From assembly GCA_003551845.1 (NCBI GenBank), contig PUNQ01000031.1, positions 1 through 36,662 of the forward strand: 36,662 nt of DNA. The letters are read 5' to 3'. A model generated the notes under the pieces. That model was given only the letters and a program-made list of their open reading frames with translations. It did no database searches and was not told the origin of the DNA. This document shows positions 1-8,436 of the stretch, one piece after another. Each line of letters opens with the position of its first letter. Within the stretch, counting starts at the first letter, position 1. Source of the DNA: Candidatus Nealsoniibacteriota bacterium (lineage in GTDB: Bacteria > Patescibacteriota > Minisyncoccia > Minisyncoccales > PWPS01). Position numbers and translations under genes: made by a program.

Positions 1-1599
1 ACTCACGGTGGACCGACCAAAGAAAATGCTCATCCGCAATTCGATTGCGAAAAAAAGATTGCGGTGGTTCATAATGGAATAATAGAAAATTATAGAAATA
101 TTAAAGAAAAATTAATTGAAGAAGGGCATCGATTTACCTCCGAAACGGACACGGAAGTCGTAGCTCATCTCATAGAAAAGTTTTACGAAGGAGATTTGGA
201 AAAAGCGGTCCAAAAGTCGTTAAGCTTGATAAAGGGTGCTTACGGACTGGCTGTTATATCATCCGAAGAACCGGATAAGATAATTGCTGCCAGAATGTCA
301 TCACCGGTAGTTATTTCCGCCAATGAGGTGGGTGGGTTCGTCGCTTCCGATCCCGCCGCCATTATAGAGCACTCAAGAGACATGGTTTTTTTGGAAGACG
401 GCGAGATGGCAATAGTTACCGAGAACGGATTTCAAATAAAAGACAAAGATCAAAACATACTTGATAAAGAAGAGACAAAAATCGATTGGGATTTGAAAGA
501 AGCTCAAAAGTCGGGGTATGAGCATTTCATGATGAAGGAGATGATGGAGCAACCCAAATCAATTAAAAATTCCATCAGAGGAAGAATTACGGATAACGGA
601 GAGGTAAAGTTGGGTGGCTTGGAAGAGATGAGCCATGAACTTGAATCATTGGAGAAACTAACCGTGTTGGCTTGCGGAACATCTTATTTTGCTTCCATGG
701 TTGGGAAATATTTGATAGAAGAAATTTCCGGAATACCGGTTGAAGTGGGATTGGCATCGGAATTCAGATACAGAAAAAGGCCTTACGATAAAAAAGAAGG
801 TTTCCTTTTTGTTTCTCAATCGGGAGAAACGGCCGACACTTTAAAAGCTTTGGAGGAAGTAAAAAAGAAAGAAGCCTTAACTCTGGGTATAGTTAACGTG
901 GTCGGCTCTTCGATTGCCAGAGAGACCGATGCCGGCATATACAATCATGCCGGTCCGGAGATAGGAGTCGCCTCCACCAAGGCTTTCACTTCTCAGCTTT
1001 CGGTTCTTACTCTTTTAGCCGTATATCTGGGAAGACAAAGAAACTTAACCGCTCCGGAAGGAGAGAAGATATTGAATGAACTGAATAAAGTTCCGGAGAA
1101 AGTGGAAAGCATTTTAAAAGAGAAAGAGAAAATAAAGAAAAAAGCTGAAAAATATCAAGAATTCGAACACTTCCTTTTCATGGGAAGGAGATATAATTAT
1201 CCGACCGCATTGGAGGGGGCCTTAAAGCTCAAAGAGATATCTTACGTGCATGCCGAAGGATATTCGGCAGCAGAAATGAAGCATGGTCCGATCGCTTTGA
1301 TAGATCAAAGCTTCCCCACTTTCGCGATTTGTTTAAAAGACAGTGTTTACGAGAAAATGATATCCAATATTGAAGAAATAAGAGCCAGAAAGGGGCCGGT
1401 AATAGCTCTGGGAACGAAGAAAAATGATGAAATTGACCAATTTACGGAGGATTCAATTTTGATTCCCGAAATCATGGAGCCGCTATCTCCTCTCTTAGCG
1501 GTTGTTCCGTTTCAACTTTTTGCTTATTATACTGCGGTTTTGAAAGATTTTGGCCCGGATAAACCCAGAAATTTAAGTAAGGTAGTTACGGTGGAATGA
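1..1599 (+). CDS. glmS: Glutamine--fructose-6-phosphate aminotransferase (isomerizing), 5' truncated by window
   Basis: Makes glucosamine-6-phosphate from fructose-6-phosphate and glutamine, the entry step to UDP-GlcNAc. The reading frame is open from base 1, so the GTG at 64 in the ORF track is not the start. The first residues read 'THGGPTKENAHPQFD', which falls near residue 74 of the usual protein; about 73 residues including the catalytic N-terminal cysteine lie outside the window. Glutaminase-domain motifs 'VVHNGIIENY' and 'SETDTEV' are present. Two SIS sugar-isomerase domains follow, with 'LACGTSYFA', 'SQSGETADT', 'STKAFTSQ' and 'EGALKLKEISY'. The C-terminus ends with a typical 'DKPRNLSKVVTVE'. 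A promoter-like sequence follows before korA, so glmS may be transcribed separately from the next operon. Confidence 0.96.
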   Translation, partial: THGGPTKENAHPQFDCEKKIAVVHNGIIENYRNIKEKLIEEGHRFTSETDTEVVAHLIEKFYEGDLEKAVQKSLSLIKGAYGLAVISSEEPDKIIAARMSSPVVISANEVGGFVASDPAAIIEHSRDMVFLEDGEMAIVTENGFQIKDKDQNILDKEETKIDWDLKEAQKSGYEHFMMKEMMEQPKSIKNSIRGRITDNGEVKLGGLEEMSHELESLEKLTVLACGTSYFASMVGKYLIEEISGIPVEVGLASEFRYRKRPYDKKEGFLFVSQSGETADTLKALEEVKKKEALTLGIVNVVGSSIARETDAGIYNHAGPEIGVASTKAFTSQLSVLTLLAVYLGRQRNLTAPEGEKILNELNKVPEKVESILKEKEKIKKKAEKYQEFEHFLFMGRRYNYPTALEGALKLKEISYVHAEGYSAAEMKHGPIALIDQSFPTFAICLKDSVYEKMISNIEEIRARKGPVIALGTKKNDEIDQFTEDSILIPEIMEPLSPLLAVVPFQLFAYYTAVLKDFGPDKPRNLSKVVTVE

Positions 1600-1613
1600 A
1601 GAATCTGATAAAA

Positions 1614-1642
1614 TTGATTTTTTCAAAATAAATTCTTATACT
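1614..1642 (+). promoter_or_regulatory. Candidate sigma70 promoter of the kor operon
   Basis: TTGATT (1614-1619), 17-base spacer, TATACT (1637-1642), about 38 bases before the korA ATG. Good spacing and position, but AT-rich DNA gives chance matches. Confidence 0.45.
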
Positions 1643-1679
1643 GGAAGAAGTTTTATAATCAAATAACTAAAAATAAAAT

Positions 1680-3296
1680 ATGGAGGATTTTCAAGTACTT
1701 ATAGGAGGAAGAGCCGGTCAAGGATCAAAAGCGACCGGTCGTCTTATAGCTAAAGTTTTAAACAGATACGGCTATAAAATTTACATCTATGAAGATTATC
1801 CGTCTCTGATAAGGGGTGGACACAACTTTTCTCTACTCAGAGCCTCAAGAGAAAGGAAAAGATCGATTAAGAAAAAAATTGATTTTCTTCTGGCTCTGAA
1901 TGAAGATACGATAGAAAAACATTCTGAAAAATTGGATGGAGAGCTGCTTTTTAATTCTGATAAAGTTGATTGTGAAGGAGTCGGGGTTCCAATAGAAACG
2001 ATCGCTAAAAAGCACGGTGAAAAGATTATGCAAAATACGGCACTTTTAGGTGCTTTTTGTAAATTGGTAGGAGTGGAAAAGGAAATTTTGAAAGAAGTAA
2101 TCAGTAACATGCCGAAACCGGAAAAGAACATGGCCGTAGCCGAAGAAGCCTACAGCAAAATTGAAAGTAAATGCAATTTGGAAAAGTGTGGCGATCCCGA
2201 CCCGCTTATTACCGGAAATGAAGCTCTTTCATTGGGAGCATTGGAAGCCGGACTGGAAAATTACTTTGCTTACCCGATGACTCCATCAACAAGCATTCTT
2301 CATTTCTTAGCCGATTTGAAGCAGGATCACAATATTCAGGTAATGCAACCGGAAAATGAGATTGCGGTTATAAATGCCGCTCTGGGAGCCGCTTATGCCG
2401 GAAAAAGGAGCATGGTCGGAACTTCGGGAGGAGGATTCGCTTTAATGGCGGAAGGTGTTTCTTTGGCTGCTGTTTCGGAAACGCCGATAGTGATAGTTGA
2501 AAGTCAGAGAGCGGGCCCGGCTTCGGGAGTACCTACCTACAATGCTCAATCCGATTTGAAATTCGTTCTCAGTGCCGGCCACGGTGACTTTTTGAGAATC
2601 GTTTTTACTCCCGGTGATGCGGAAGAAGCATTTTATTTGACCAATTTGGCCATGAATATGACTTGGAAGTATCAAATTCCGGCAATAGTCCTAATAGACA
2701 AGGATATTTCCGAAAGCACATTCTCTTTTGATCGCTCAACTTTGGAAATGGCCGAATATTGGGAAGAAAGCAAAAATGGTTGTGGTCCGGATTATCAGAG
2801 ATATCAAGACACAGATTTCGGTATTTCTCCGATCTGTTATCCCGGTGGAGAGGCAACCGTCAGAGCCACCAGCTATGAACATGATGAATACGGAACCACT
2901 ACCGAAATTCCGGAAAAGATAGTTAAAATGCAAGACAAAAGAATGAAGAAGGAGACTATTTTGAAGGAGGAAATTGACAGATTAGGATTAATAAAAACCT
3001 TTGGAGAGAGTGATAAAGCAATAGTTACTTGGGGATCGAGCAAAATGGCGGCTAAAGAGGCCGGAAAAAAGGCCGGCTGGAAAGTGATTCAAATAATGAG
3101 CTTCGCGCCTTTTCCGGAGAAGGCTTTCCGAGAAGCGCTGGAAGGAGTAGAAAGAGTAGCTGTCGTCGAGGGCAACAGAATGGGGCAAGCGGCCGACATC
3201 GTGGAAAGATATGTCAATGTGGATCAAAAGATTTTAAAATATGACGGAAGACCTTTTTACGAGGAAGAGATTGTCGAAGAGCTCGAAGGTAGCTGA
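1680..3296 (+). CDS. korA: 2-oxoacid:ferredoxin oxidoreductase, fused gamma-alpha subunit
   Basis: Subunit of a thiamine-pyrophosphate enzyme that oxidatively decarboxylates a 2-oxoacid (2-oxoglutarate, pyruvate or a branched-chain acid) to the acyl-CoA and reduces ferredoxin. Residues 1-165 form the gamma domain, with 'GGRAGQGSKATGRL' and 'YPSLIRGGHN'. Residues from about 175 form the alpha/pyrimidine-binding domain, with 'GNEALSLGALEAG', 'YPMTPSTSI' and 'ENEIAVINAALGAAYAGKR'. A transketolase-C-like end follows. At 538 aa it fits the fused gamma-alpha family. First gene of a tight run; korB follows after about 54 bases. The ATG at 1680 has no SD, as for most genes here. Substrate specificity cannot be read from the sequence. 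Confidence 0.93.
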   Translation: MEDFQVLIGGRAGQGSKATGRLIAKVLNRYGYKIYIYEDYPSLIRGGHNFSLLRASRERKRSIKKKIDFLLALNEDTIEKHSEKLDGELLFNSDKVDCEGVGVPIETIAKKHGEKIMQNTALLGAFCKLVGVEKEILKEVISNMPKPEKNMAVAEEAYSKIESKCNLEKCGDPDPLITGNEALSLGALEAGLENYFAYPMTPSTSILHFLADLKQDHNIQVMQPENEIAVINAALGAAYAGKRSMVGTSGGGFALMAEGVSLAAVSETPIVIVESQRAGPASGVPTYNAQSDLKFVLSAGHGDFLRIVFTPGDAEEAFYLTNLAMNMTWKYQIPAIVLIDKDISESTFSFDRSTLEMAEYWEESKNGCGPDYQRYQDTDFGISPICYPGGEATVRATSYEHDEYGTTTEIPEKIVKMQDKRMKKETILKEEIDRLGLIKTFGESDKAIVTWGSSKMAAKEAGKKAGWKVIQIMSFAPFPEKAFREALEGVERVAVVEGNRMGQAADIVERYVNVDQKILKYDGRPFYEEEIVEELEGS

Positions 3297-3350
3297 CTTT
3301 GGAAATTAACTTTGATAAAAGCTTATTATTTTAACTCAAAAAAAGAAAAT

Positions 3351-4154
3351 ATGACTAACTTAAAGATGAAAACTCCCAATACTTGGTGCCCGGGTTGCGG
3401 AAATTTTTCAATAGATATGGCGGCTAAAAATGTCATAGAGAAAATGGATAAAAGCAAAGTGGCGATAACCGCCGGGATAGGGTGTCACGCAAAAATAATA
3501 GATTATGTAAACGTTAACAGCTTCTATGGACTTCACGGAAGGCCGGTTCCGGTTGCCGTCGGTATTAAATTAGCCAATCCGGAGCTGGATGTTTTGGCTT
3601 TCAGTGGAGACGGAGACTCTTTAAATGAAGGAATTTCCCACTTGATTCATGCTGCTAAAAGAAACTCCGACATAACCGTAGTTTTGCACCAAAATAGAAA
3701 TTTTGCTTTAACCGTAAAGCAGTTTACGGCGTCAAGCCCCAAAGGATTCATAAGTAACTCCAGTCCGGATGGAAATCCGGAAGAGCCCCTAAATGCACTT
3801 GAAGTTGTTCATGCAGCGGGAGCCGGCTTCATTGCTCGTTCTTTTACCGGAGAAATGAAACATCTGGAAGAAACATTGGAAGAAGCGGTAAAACACAAGG
3901 GATTTTCTTTTGTAGAAGTTTTGCAGTCTTGCCCGGCCTGGCAGGGTAACGGTGAAGATTATCACGAAAAAACCTATAAAATGAGAAAGCTCCCCAGAAA
4001 TCCGCTTAAAAGAATGAAAGAATGGAATTATGATAACGGAGAAAGGATTCCTTTGGGAGTTTTTAAAAAGGAAGAAAAGTCGACTTTTGAAGAAGAGATG
4101 AAAACCGGTAAAAAGAAAGTTAACGTTTTGGAGATTTTAAACTCTTCAGCATGA
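3351..4154 (+). CDS. korB: 2-oxoacid:ferredoxin oxidoreductase, beta (TPP-binding) subunit
   Basis: Partner of the preceding gene. It binds thiamine pyrophosphate and an Fe-S cluster. 'TWCPGCGNF' and 'GIGCHAKI' supply cysteines typical of the beta subunit, and 'SGDGDSLNEG' followed by 'NRNFALT' is the TPP/Mg2+ site. The track starts at a TTG (3312), but the ATG at 3351 gives the usual short lead before 'TPNTWCPGCGN', so I take 3351 (267 aa). There is no polyferredoxin (delta) domain here or nearby, so electrons presumably go to a ferredoxin encoded elsewhere. The stop overlaps the next start (ATGA), indicating translational coupling. Confidence 0.92.
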   Translation: MTNLKMKTPNTWCPGCGNFSIDMAAKNVIEKMDKSKVAITAGIGCHAKIIDYVNVNSFYGLHGRPVPVAVGIKLANPELDVLAFSGDGDSLNEGISHLIHAAKRNSDITVVLHQNRNFALTVKQFTASSPKGFISNSSPDGNPEEPLNALEVVHAAGAGFIARSFTGEMKHLEETLEEAVKHKGFSFVEVLQSCPAWQGNGEDYHEKTYKMRKLPRNPLKRMKEWNYDNGERIPLGVFKKEEKSTFEEEMKTGKKKVNVLEILNSSA

Positions 4155-5098
4155 GCAAACCAACTAAAATAGCTTGTTTGGGAGGAGGTAACGCAATGCC
4201 CAAAGCGGTTTTGGAGGGACTCAAAAAAAAAGAAGTGGAAATATCGGCGATTTGCGCCATGTTGGATTCGGGTGGATCTTCCGGTCGTTTGAGAGACGAT
4301 TACGGAATACTTTCTCCCGGAGATATCAGAAGAGCCTTTATAGCTTTAGCTAACACTTCGCCGGTAATCGAAGAGCTTTTTGATTACAGATTTGAGGCCG
4401 GAGAACTTCAAGGGCATAATTTTGCAAATCTTTTTATAACCGCTCTCAATTTATCGACAAAAGATGAGGAGAAGACTCTTGAAACCATAAATAATATTCT
4501 TAACGTGACGCACACCGTTTTGCCGGTAACTTTGGATAATTCTCAAGTTTGTGCCGTTTTGGAAAATGGGAGAGTCATAGAAGGGGAAACCAATATAGAT
4601 ATTCCCAAGCACGACGGCAGTTTGAAAATAGAAAAAGTCTTTCTCAAGCCCAAAGCCAAAGCCTATCCGAAGGCGATAAATGCAATTTATGAGGCGGATA
4701 AAATTGTGGTCGGGCCGGGTGATTTATATTCTACATTAGCTCAAATACTTCTTACCGAAGGTATAGCGGAAGCCATAAGAAAAAGCACCGGAAAATCGAT
4801 TTATATTTGTAATTTAATGACCAAATACGGTGAAACAAATCGGTTTACCGTCGGCAAATTCACCGAAGAAGCGGAAAAATTACTACAAGGATCTTTTGAT
4901 AAGGTTATTTATAATGAAAATATGCCGAGTGATGCAAGGATTGAAGAATACAGAAAAGAAAATCAAGAACTTTTAAGTCCGGTTGAGGCGGAAAAAGATT
5001 TAAATGGCGATAAGTTTATCGGTGCGGATGTTTTAATCGATTCCGGAAAAATTGTTCATGATCCGGAAAAATTATCCAATTTAATTCTTGAATTATAA
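4151..5098 (+). CDS. YvcK/CofD-like protein
   Basis: Member of the YvcK/CofD superfamily. In bacteria YvcK proteins bind UDP-GlcNAc and influence cell-wall precursor flux and gluconeogenic growth; CofD itself is the F420 2-phospho-L-lactate transferase. Visible motifs: 'CLGGGNAMPKAVLEGL' (nucleotide-binding loop), 'AMLDSGGSSGRLRDDYG', 'PGDIRRAFIAL', 'GHNFANLFI', and 'VVGPGDLYSTL' in the second half. At 315 aa it matches YvcK. It sits directly before the GlmU-like and GlcNAc-kinase-like genes, which favours a YvcK-type role in amino-sugar metabolism over F420 synthesis; no other F420 gene is seen. Confidence 0.85.
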   Translation: MSKPTKIACLGGGNAMPKAVLEGLKKKEVEISAICAMLDSGGSSGRLRDDYGILSPGDIRRAFIALANTSPVIEELFDYRFEAGELQGHNFANLFITALNLSTKDEEKTLETINNILNVTHTVLPVTLDNSQVCAVLENGRVIEGETNIDIPKHDGSLKIEKVFLKPKAKAYPKAINAIYEADKIVVGPGDLYSTLAQILLTEGIAEAIRKSTGKSIYICNLMTKYGETNRFTVGKFTEEAEKLLQGSFDKVIYNENMPSDARIEEYRKENQELLSPVEAEKDLNGDKFIGADVLIDSGKIVHDPEKLSNLILEL

Positions 5099-5100
5099 GT

Positions 5101-6303
5101 ATGAATAAAGTTGTAATATTGGCCGCCGGGTGGGGAACAAGAATGAGACCCCTCACTCACACCAGACCGAAACCGGCTTTAAGAGTAGCCGGAAAAACCT
5201 TAATAGAGCACAATTTGGATCAGCTCGTCGATTTGGTGGAAGAAGCTTTGATAGTGATAGGGTATGAAGGAGACGTAATAAAAAAAGAGATCGGTGAGAA
5301 TTACCGAGGAATCAAAATAAGATATGTGACACAAGAAAAGCAATTGGGAACCGGAGACGCCGCAAAAGCGGCCTTGCCTTTTTTAGATGATCAATTTTTA
5401 GTGCTGAACGGAGATGATCTTTATAAGGGAGAGGATTTAAAAAAATGCATGGCTGAAAATTCCTGTATAATGGTTAAGCGAGTTGACGACCCCGATGGTT
5501 TCGGGCAAATTCTTCATGAAAACGGCAAAGTTAAGGATTTGATAGAAAAGCCGAACAAAAATGTCAGCAACCTGGTCAACATAGGAGCCTACTTTATAAA
5601 CAAAAGCTTTTTTGATGAAAAAATAACAAAATCGAAGAGAGGAGAGTACGAAATTACGGATTACATCAAGTCTTATTTAAAGAGAGGAGATCTTCATTAT
5701 CATGTTGCTGAAAGCTGGGATCCGGTCAGTTACCCTTGGAACTTACTGGAATTGACCGGCCACATATTTGATGACTTGGAAGAAAAAAAAGAAGGTCGGA
5801 TAGAAGAAAATGTTTGTCTGAAAGAAAAGGTCGTCATAGAAAAAGGTGCCGTAATCAAGGCGGGAACCACCATAGAGGGCCCGGCTTACATAGGTAAAAA
5901 TTCTGAAATCGGTCCGAATGCGTATATAAGACCGGGAACCAGCATTGACGAAGGAGTTAAAATCGGGCAGTCCGTAGAAGTCAAAAATTCCGTTATCGGA
6001 AGAAATACTCATATTCCCCATCTTTCTTATGTGAGTGATTCCGTTCTGGGAGAATGCTGTAGCTTGGGAGCGGGCACGATAACATCAAATTTTAAATTTG
6101 ATAAGACGGAAGTAAAAACTGAAGTCAAGGGAGAAATTATGAGTACGGGGAGAAAAAAATTGGGAGCAATCTTTGGAGACGGAGTAAAAACGGGAATAAA
6201 TGTCTCTTTGATGCCGGGAGTGATGATCGGTACCCGGGCCATGATTTATTCCGACACTACGGTTAATAAGAATGTTAAAAAAGAAAAAGTTTATAAAAAA
6301 TGA
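5101..6303 (+). CDS. Bifunctional sugar-1-phosphate nucleotidylyltransferase/acetyltransferase (archaeal-style GlmU)
   Basis: Probably makes UDP-GlcNAc from GlcN-1-P (acetylation and uridylylation) or a related NDP-sugar. The N-terminal nucleotidyltransferase domain (about 1-230) has 'VVILAAGWGTRMRPLTHTRP' followed by 'KPALRVAGK', and 'LGTGDAAKAA'. The C-terminal left-handed beta-helix (about 235-400) shows hexapeptide repeats such as 'VVIEKGAVIKAGTTIEGPAY', 'SVIGRNTHIPHLSYVSDSVL' and 'GAGTITSNFKFD'. At 400 aa, with 'RPLT.TRPK', it resembles archaeal ST0452-type enzymes more than E. coli GlmU (456 aa, 'GTRM.S.LPKVLH'). It starts 2 bases after the preceding stop, and its own stop overlaps the next ATG. 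Confidence 0.87.
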   Translation: MNKVVILAAGWGTRMRPLTHTRPKPALRVAGKTLIEHNLDQLVDLVEEALIVIGYEGDVIKKEIGENYRGIKIRYVTQEKQLGTGDAAKAALPFLDDQFLVLNGDDLYKGEDLKKCMAENSCIMVKRVDDPDGFGQILHENGKVKDLIEKPNKNVSNLVNIGAYFINKSFFDEKITKSKRGEYEITDYIKSYLKRGDLHYHVAESWDPVSYPWNLLELTGHIFDDLEEKKEGRIEENVCLKEKVVIEKGAVIKAGTTIEGPAYIGKNSEIGPNAYIRPGTSIDEGVKIGQSVEVKNSVIGRNTHIPHLSYVSDSVLGECCSLGAGTITSNFKFDKTEVKTEVKGEIMSTGRKKLGAIFGDGVKTGINVSLMPGVMIGTRAMIYSDTTVNKNVKKEKVYKK

Positions 6304-7193
6304 AAAAATTAGTTTTGGGAATTGACGGAGGAGGGACCAATACTGACATAGCTTTGGCGGATTTGGAAGGTAATATCTTAAAAGAGATTGAAGCCGGCCC
6401 GGCCAGTCTCAGAAATACGGGAGTAGAAAATTCGTGCAGGAATATAAGCAAGGGTTTGGATTCGATATCTTTGGATGGAGTGACTTCGACTTTTATCGGC
6501 TTGCCGGCTTTTGCAGAGGAGCACAAAGACAAAGAAGAAAAGATAAGAGAAATACTATCTGAAAAAATACCTGGAGACATAAAGGTGGGGAGTGACCAGC
6601 TATCCGCCTTCCGATCGGGAACCGATTCTTCCGAGGGGGTGATCTTAATCGCTGGAACCGGAGGAGTGTCACGTGGATTTAAAGATGGGAAAACAATCAA
6701 GGTGAGCGGATGGGGCTATTTTGCAGATGAAGGGTCCGCCGTTTGGGCCGGAATCGAAGCCTATAGAAAGATTACTCGACAACTTGATGGCAGGATGAAA
6801 AAAAGTTTGATGACCGAAATGATTTTTGAAAAATGGAACCTTGAAAATGAAGATGATTTGAATAAAAAAATATATGAAAATCCCCCGGAGAATCTTCCCA
6901 AGATTTCCGTAATTGTCGATTATGCGGAAAGGGAAGGGGATGAAATTGCTCGGGAAATATTGAAAGAAGGAGCAACAAACTCCGCTTTTTCAGTTTTGAA
7001 AGTGGTAGAAATGATGGATTTGAAGAAGAATTTTCCCTTGGTTATTATTGGAGGAATGTTCAACTCCTCGTTTTATAAAAAGGAGTTCTCAAAAAAAATT
7101 ATGGAAAATGTGAAAGCGAACATAATAAAACCCGAAAAAGGGCCGGTTTTCGGGGCGGTTAAGTTGGCAATAGAAAATTATGAAAAGAAATAA
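6300..7193 (+). CDS. N-acetylglucosamine kinase-like protein (BadF/BadG/BcrA/BcrD ATPase family)
   Basis: Sugar kinase of the actin-like ATPase fold, probably phosphorylating N-acetylglucosamine or another amino sugar. Phosphate-1 motif 'LGIDGGGTNTDIALAD'; 'ILIAGTGGVSRGF' and 'GWGYFADEGSAVWAG' are typical of GlcNAc kinases and BadF-type ATPases; 'VIIGGMFNS' is the adenosine motif near the C-terminus. At 297 aa it has the usual length. The start overlaps the preceding stop by 4 bases and glyA starts 14 bases before its end. Context with GlmS, GlmU-like and YvcK-like genes supports salvage of GlcNAc, for example from wall turnover. The exact sugar is inferred. Confidence 0.8.
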   Translation: MKKLVLGIDGGGTNTDIALADLEGNILKEIEAGPASLRNTGVENSCRNISKGLDSISLDGVTSTFIGLPAFAEEHKDKEEKIREILSEKIPGDIKVGSDQLSAFRSGTDSSEGVILIAGTGGVSRGFKDGKTIKVSGWGYFADEGSAVWAGIEAYRKITRQLDGRMKKSLMTEMIFEKWNLENEDDLNKKIYENPPENLPKISVIVDYAEREGDEIAREILKEGATNSAFSVLKVVEMMDLKKNFPLVIIGGMFNSSFYKKEFSKKIMENVKANIIKPEKGPVFGAVKLAIENYEKK

Positions 7194-8436
7194 TTTAAAA
7201 AAAGATTCGGAGCTTTTTAAAATAATTCAAAATGAGCGGAAGAGAAGAAAAGAAACCTTGGAGATGATTCCTTCTGAAAATCATACCTCACCGGCCGTTT
7301 TGGAAGCGATGAGCACGATATTGACTGATAAATATGCAGAAGGATATCCCGGAAAAAGATATTATGGAGGCAATGAATATATTGATGAAGTTGAAAATTT
7401 AGCCATTAAAAGAGCCAAAGAGATTTTTAAGACACCGTTTGTAAATGTTCAGCCCTATTCCGGCTCTCCGGCCAATATGGCTGTCTATTTTGCCTGCATG
7501 AATCCCGGGCAAAAGGTTTTGGGCATGAATTTGAAAGATGGAGGACATCTCACTCACGGATGGCCGGTCAGTTTTTCGGGAACTTATTACGAATCGATAT
7601 TTTACGGAGTCGACAAGAAAAATCAATTGATAGATTTGAGTGAAGTGGAAAAAATTGTAAAAAAGGAAAAGCCGAAGCTTATTTGGGTTGGTGGATCCGC
7701 TTATCCGCGTGAATTCGATTGGAAAGGTTTTTCAAAAATAACGGGGGAAGCTTTTTTGGCTGCAGATATAGCACATATCGCCGGATTGATAGTAGCCGGG
7801 GTTCACAGCGATCCGGCTCCATATGTTGATATAATAACCACGACGACTCACAAAACTCTTCGTGGTCCGAGAGGAGGTATGATTATGGTTACCGAGAAAG
7901 GACTTGAAAAAGATCCCGATTTGGGACGAAAGATAAATAAAGCTGTTTTTCCCGGCCTACAAGGGGGACCTCATGAGCATCAAATAGCGGCTAAAGCGGT
8001 CTGTTTTGAAGAGGCGGCCAAGGCGGGATTTAAGGAGTATGGAAAAAAAGTGGTTGAAAATAATAAGATATTGGCACAAGAGCTGACAAAGAAAAATTTT
8101 GAGCTCGTTACCGGTGGTAGCGATAATCATCTTTGTCTTATTGATCTTAGAAATAAGAATATAGGTGGGGAAAAAGCGGAAGCTTTACTTGAAATGGCGG
8201 GAATTACCATAAATAAAAATGCCATACCGGATGATCCCGCTCCTCCCGCTGACCCTTCCGGAATAAGAATCGGTACACCGGCGATAACCAGTCGGGGAAT
8301 GGGTGCTGATGAAATGATTGAAATAGCCGATCTTATTGATTGGGTTATTACCGAAAAGGATGAAAAAGCGGCTGAAGAAGCGGGTAGTAAGATTAAAAAA
8401 TTAGCTGAAAAATTCCCATTGCCGTATGATTTTTAA
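7180..8436 (+). CDS. glyA: Serine hydroxymethyltransferase
   Basis: Interconverts serine plus tetrahydrofolate with glycine plus 5,10-methylene-tetrahydrofolate, using pyridoxal phosphate. Clear motifs: 'MIPSENHTSPAVLEAMSTIL', 'NVQPYSGSPANMAVY', the PLP-lysine segment 'TTTTHKTLRGPRGG', 'FPGLQGGPHEHQIAAKAV' and 'GIRIGTPAITSRG'. At 418 aa it is full length. The start lies inside the end of the kinase gene and folD begins before its stop, so translation is probably coupled. With folD it forms a one-carbon pair supplying methylene- and formyl-folates; metK lies about 4 kb downstream. Confidence 0.97.
   Translation: MKRNNLKKDSELFKIIQNERKRRKETLEMIPSENHTSPAVLEAMSTILTDKYAEGYPGKRYYGGNEYIDEVENLAIKRAKEIFKTPFVNVQPYSGSPANMAVYFACMNPGQKVLGMNLKDGGHLTHGWPVSFSGTYYESIFYGVDKKNQLIDLSEVEKIVKKEKPKLIWVGGSAYPREFDWKGFSKITGEAFLAADIAHIAGLIVAGVHSDPAPYVDIITTTTHKTLRGPRGGMIMVTEKGLEKDPDLGRKINKAVFPGLQGGPHEHQIAAKAVCFEEAAKAGFKEYGKKVVENNKILAQELTKKNFELVTGGSDNHLCLIDLRNKNIGGEKAEALLEMAGITINKNAIPDDPAPPADPSGIRIGTPAITSRGMGADEMIEIADLIDWVITEKDEKAAEEAGSKIKKLAEKFPLPYDF

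Noticed and set aside
64-66. GTG at 64 as the glmS start
   Set aside because: The same frame is open to base 1 and encodes conserved GlmS residues (THG...NAHPQFD), so the gene simply enters the window from the left.
1796-2131. Minus-strand and other-frame ORFs inside korA, metK, carB, the histidine kinase and others
   Set aside because: They lie fully inside well-supported genes, have no recognisable domains, and show the low-complexity Ser/Phe/Ile composition expected from antisense reading of AT-rich genes.
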